From Prevotella herbatica (lineage in GTDB: Bacteria; Bacteroidota; Bacteroidia; Bacteroidales; Bacteroidaceae), in assembly GCF_017347605.1 (NCBI RefSeq), contig NZ_AP024484.1:3052501-3116500 (forward strand): a stretch of 64,000 nt of DNA, given 5' to 3'. Positions 61,056 through 64,000 of this stretch are shown here, in pieces. Under the pieces are notes generated by a model. It saw nothing but the letters and a program-made list of their open reading frames with translations, searched no databases and was not told the DNA's origin. Made by a program: the position numbers and the translations under genes. Position 1 is the stretch's first letter. Every line of letters begins with the position of its first letter.

Positions 61056-62462
61056 TTACTTGTTATCAATTCGATTTAATTCCCTCATAAAAGAAGGGCG
61101 ACGACGATATAACTCTCTAAATTCTGCTAGAAGAATTTTTATGGCTTCCTCGCTACCTTTCAGTTCTTGTAGGTGTTCCATATTGTATCTCATCCTTTGA
61201 TATTGATGACGTTCTTTGGCTAATGTAGCTTCCTTTCGTAAAGCATCCATATAATAAGGGATGAGTCTTGTTTGGTATTCAACCGCCAGCTGAGTAGCAT
61301 AATGGGAATACAGCTCTAGCCGATAGTCATTATTCACAGTACACAGATATTCAAACAAAGCTTCATCACCATATTCCACTTTTATTATTTCGGCTTTATC
61401 GTTTCTTCCAAGGACGGAATAATAGAAGGTAGTTTCATTCATCAATGCATCCAGATAACCTTTCCACTCATCCTTAGGAATGCGCTCTTTTAGAGTCTTA
61501 TAGGTTTCAATGTCACCATTGGAGAGTATGAACAATCTTCGATAGGTATCTGTAACCTCTTTATCTCTACCTTGCGACAAATAAATCTCAATCTCTTTCT
61601 TAAGCCATATCCTTGTATGGCAGCTTTCTCCAAATTTAATTGCTTTTTCCAAAACTTCTATTGCATGGTTATAATCATGTTTTTCTATCAGAAGCCCAAC
61701 AAGATGGTCGCACACTTCCTTTTCTAACACATTATTTTCCAAAAAGCGAATAGCATCCTCGTCTTTGTCCATAGCAAATAAAATAGTTGCTTTTTGAATG
61801 ATTAGATCTGATTGTGATACGCCGTATTCATGTTTTTCGATGAGCTCTTCGATTTTTGCAAGCGCATCCTCTCCTGATAGCGTCATGGCTTCCATTCGCT
61901 TGGCAAATGCTTTTAGATTGACAAAGCAGTAGTCATCAAAAATAGTTGTATCTTTGGCTATACCAGATAGTTCTATGCTCACGCCTTCTTTAAAATCGGC
62001 ATCAGCTTTAGGGCTTCTCATCACCTTCTCAATAATTTCTATTGCTTGTTCGCAAGCATAACTAAACTTAGTTCCTTCGTTATCATAAGAGAAAGAATCC
62101 TCGTTAAAGGTATTAGAAAAACAGGATAACCATTGCAATGGATAGGCTACAGCACAACTTAGTTCTCCCATCGAAAGGGCTTGTAATGCCTTTTCGAATA
62201 AGTGATCGCAATCCTCCATGACAGCATACCAATCGGTATCTTCATAGTTGTCATATCTGCTACCGCTAGAATGTATCTGACAAAAAGAGGTGGCAACTTC
62301 CTCTCGTACATCCTCTTCGGAAACATCTTTTATCTTCCTCTCAATGAAATTCTTGAAGTTTTTTTCAAAAGATTTGTCCTGTTGGGCATATTCCATTAGC
62401 ATATCGCTTAACTCGCTATAACTCACCTTATTGATGAAGTTTTTCAGTTCGTTATTCTTCAC
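61056..62462 (-). CDS. TPR-like protein of unknown function
   Basis: 468 aa, almost all alpha-helical, no signal peptide. Repeated helix pairs (EYGVSQSDLIIQKATILFAM, DEDAIRFLENNVLEKEVC, YNHAIEVLEKAIKFGES, DKEVTDTYRRLFILSNGD) look like degenerate TPR or HEAT units. The end LKGSEEAIKILLAEFRELY followed by RRRPSFMRELNRI resembles the C-terminal part of SWIM-zinc-finger-associated proteins, but no SWIM Cys/His set is present. Nine bp after the 297-aa gene; likely one transcript. Confidence 0.72.
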   Translation of the reverse strand: MKNNELKNFINKVSYSELSDMLMEYAQQDKSFEKNFKNFIERKIKDVSEEDVREEVATSFCQIHSSGSRYDNYEDTDWYAVMEDCDHLFEKALQALSMGELSCAVAYPLQWLSCFSNTFNEDSFSYDNEGTKFSYACEQAIEIIEKVMRSPKADADFKEGVSIELSGIAKDTTIFDDYCFVNLKAFAKRMEAMTLSGEDALAKIEELIEKHEYGVSQSDLIIQKATILFAMDKDEDAIRFLENNVLEKEVCDHLVGLLIEKHDYNHAIEVLEKAIKFGESCHTRIWLKKEIEIYLSQGRDKEVTDTYRRLFILSNGDIETYKTLKERIPKDEWKGYLDALMNETTFYYSVLGRNDKAEIIKVEYGDEALFEYLCTVNNDYRLELYSHYATQLAVEYQTRLIPYYMDALRKEATLAKERHQYQRMRYNMEHLQELKGSEEAIKILLAEFRELYRRRPSFMRELNRIDNK

Positions 62463-62471
62463 CTAGTCAAA

Positions 62472-63365
62472 CTATTTATTCTGAGGTTCAATGAATGTGA
62501 ATATTTTATCGAGTATTTCTCTCTTTCTTGTTTTGCTTCCAAAATCAATGCCGCGATCTTTTTCGGTCTTATTAATATCGCAAAGACCGATATAATGAAA
62601 TACCCTATCAAATGTTCTAAGTTCATAGCACGCTGATGGCGATAAACCAGGAAATGCTTTAAAGTAAGCCTCGGCATAGAATTTTTTATGTCGCCAAGTG
62701 TCACCGTAACGATGGAGAAGCCAAAGAGAATAGAGCCTTCCGACATTACCAATTTCGATATCGTTGTATAAATCGAAGTATCCTGCGTTGAAGTCCAAAA
62801 GGAGAAAAATCATTAAGGCATGCAAAAGAGCATTGTAGTCCTTTAGCATCTTACCTCCTTTGGTGGTAAGCGACATCTTTCCACAGCGCACTTTAATAAA
62901 TCCACACTCTTTCAATGCGATGCGTAGCACTTGTACCACTTCAACTCTTGACTCCAATTTTTGCTTATAATAATCTGAACTCCAATCAGACAATCCCATA
63001 TCATATAGTTCTGTTACCAATTTAGGAGGAATGTAACCTTGTGGCGTGAGCTTTAGTTCTTTTTCAGATAAAGATCTCAGAAGGTAGAGTGCTTGTTTGA
63101 TGAATGGGATTTCTTCTATTTCACTATCAGAAAGTTTACGTAATTTCACAGGGCATTTCTTTCCCAAAGGATCGTTGAGCATCTGATACATTTGGTCGGG
63201 TGTAAATCTTTTGAAATTAGCTATGGGGGTCTCGTTTTGAAAGGTAATAATGTCGCCCAAGAATCTATTGAGGATTTCCTCATTGGGCGTTCCCCCCATC
63301 TTTTCTTGTTCGTTAATGTAGGCTTGGAGCTGCTCTGTTATTTTGTTCATAAGATTTTTATCCAT
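62472..63365 (-). CDS. Hypothetical protein, possible SEC-C/pRiA4b-associated family
   Basis: 297 aa. It starts MDKNLMNKITEQLQAYINEQ (a second Met at 63350). The segments FKRFTPDQMYQMLNDPLG, ELKLTPQGYIPPKLVTELYD and KMSLTTKGGKMLKD resemble helical, winged-helix-like proteins that in other Bacteroidales carry a SEC-C zinc tail or adjoin pRiA4b ORF-3 proteins; no SEC-C tail is present here. No catalytic motif is evident. It has a consensus promoter and is first of a two-gene cassette. Confidence 0.7.
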   Translation of the reverse strand: MDKNLMNKITEQLQAYINEQEKMGGTPNEEILNRFLGDIITFQNETPIANFKRFTPDQMYQMLNDPLGKKCPVKLRKLSDSEIEEIPFIKQALYLLRSLSEKELKLTPQGYIPPKLVTELYDMGLSDWSSDYYKQKLESRVEVVQVLRIALKECGFIKVRCGKMSLTTKGGKMLKDYNALLHALMIFLLLDFNAGYFDLYNDIEIGNVGRLYSLWLLHRYGDTWRHKKFYAEAYFKAFPGLSPSACYELRTFDRVFHYIGLCDINKTEKDRGIDFGSKTRKREILDKIFTFIEPQNK

Positions 63366-63467
63366 AGTTTAATTTATTAAAACGTTATTGTTTATTCGCC
63401 CGTAATTTATTGCCATCTCAGTAAGCATGTATTCGCATGTCCCCATGTCAATAGTAATTATAATGGG

Positions 63468-63498
63468 CAAATATATGAAAATATCTTGATATTACAAA
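63468..63498 (-). promoter_or_regulatory. Promoter of the two-gene cassette
   Basis: Minus strand: TTTG (63495-63498), 19-bp spacer, TATATTTG (63468-63475), about 100 bp upstream of the start codon. Confidence 0.7.
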
Positions 63499-63811
63499 CC
63501 TTGATGGAACAAAAAAACGTTTTTGTTCGATATTTTATTGTTCAGAGTGCAAAAACGAAAAAACTTAGTTGGAGCTAACAAGAACAATATTTCAATCTTA
63601 TAGTCTCAGCTTTTCTATTTGTTTTTGAATATCTAAATTTGCTGGCAAGGGCACCTATCGACAAATCCTTATACAGATGCGTGTTGATATAGTCGAGCAC
63701 CGGTTGCTACTGTTCATCTCTAGACATTACTAGAGGCAGAAGTGGGAGAGAGTAGCTGCAATTATCTTGTTAAAAGATGATGATAGAATACCGAAAGTTA
63801 TAATATGCAGA

Positions 63812-63843
63812 CTCCCGACAATTCAATGATGAAGTGCCGGGAG
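63812..63843 (-). terminator. Hairpin, likely 3' end of the right-edge gene
   Basis: Minus strand: CTCCCGGCA / TGTCGGGAG, 9-bp stem with one G-U pair that would be an A-C mismatch on the other strand, so the minus transcript is favoured. The following T-run is weak. Confidence 0.45.
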
Positions 63844-63882
63844 CTTTACTTTATATGTAGTGTATTGTAAGTTGGAGTGCTC

Positions 63883-64000
63883 TTATCGAGTTGAAGCAAG
63901 TGCTATCGCCTCGAATATGATACCTGCAGCCGTAACAACTGGGTTATATACATATCCTTCATAAACATAGTATTCGTGATGATCGCGATAGATTCGACGT
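63883..64000 (-). CDS. C-terminal end of an unidentified gene (truncated by window edge)
   Basis: The minus-strand frame is open from the right edge to TAA at 63883-63885. The last 38 residues include RRIYRDHHEYYVYEG and NPVVTAAGIIFEAIALASTR, a plausible protein end with a short hydrophobic helix. A hairpin follows 40 bp downstream. Family not recognised. Confidence 0.55.
   Translation of the reverse strand, partial: RRIYRDHHEYYVYEGYVYNPVVTAAGIIFEAIALASTR

Larger units (their letters stand above)
63366..63882. other. Intergenic region right of the two-gene cassette
   Basis: Contains the cassette promoter (63468-63498) and the hairpin at 63812-63843. Nothing else is recognised. Confidence 0.65.

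Overview
The window is a low-GC Bacteroidales chromosome segment, most likely Prevotellaceae (Prevotella or a close relative). Evidence for this: almost every promoter that can be read has the Bacteroidetes form TTTG-N19/20-TAnnTTTG; Shine-Dalgarno sites are scarce; and the genes include Bacteroidetes-typical families (DUF4468, DUF4293, DUF5606, long NusB, Porin_10-like barrel, BamD next to an omega-like subunit, T9SS-like tail). No rRNA, CRISPR array or intact prophage is present.

Layout. (1) 1-3.1 kb is accessory DNA: the 3' end of a variable protein of diversity-generating-retroelement (DGR) type, an avd-like gene, then 2.1 kb without a convincing gene that carries a terminator, an iteron element, an IS-end relic and a 66-bp tandem repeat. 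(2) 3.1-36.1 kb is mostly core housekeeping: porin-like protein; recR with a membrane protein, glycosyltransferase and GNAT; two tRNA-Asp; rsmG-MBL-ruvC-ModF-like; HAD; panB; beta-helix lipoprotein; sdaA; six more tRNAs in two clusters; DUF4468-83aa-porin-menA-HD; uvrB; bamD-omega-DUF4293; the PFOR gene; an AAA ATPase; rplY-pth-S4-purN; nusB-yajC-ybbR-coaE-DUF5606. (3) 36.1-40.3 kb is a broken IS4-type transposase followed by the oxidative pentose phosphate operon gnd-zwf-pgl. (4) 40.5-42.2 kb is a three-gene HipB-HipS-HipT-type toxin-antitoxin locus with a strong operator. (5) 42.4-60.0 kb holds short stress, repair and metabolism units: thioredoxin, SUI1, VOC-glycosylase-MmcQ, FabK-like, flavin reductase, a stand-alone adenylation enzyme with GNAT and esterase, glutathione peroxidase, a GH78 rhamnosidase, a DUF134/NifX-type regulator with palindromic operators, LysE, a DODA-type dioxygenase, GNATs and a flavoprotein. 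(6) 60.0-64.0 kb is accessory again: about 1.1 kb of repeat-rich non-coding DNA, an unassigned two-gene cassette, and the 3' end of a gene leaving the window.

The most unusual signals are non-coding. A roughly 140-bp element with five CCTACAT iterons occurs twice, in opposite orientation 59 kb apart, with identical spacing (9-63-11-11 bp) although the spacer between the iteron clusters has diverged. The right-hand copy lies beside two near-identical 23-bp palindromes, a 10-bp-arm hairpin and three more iterons. Other points are the DGR target/avd pair with no reverse transcriptase or template repeat visible, paired GAAC-N4-GTTC operators around the DUF134 promoter, a perfect palindrome formed by two opposed -7 boxes, and the adenylation-GNAT-esterase operon without a carrier protein. 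All family names rest on reading motifs by eye; no database search was possible.
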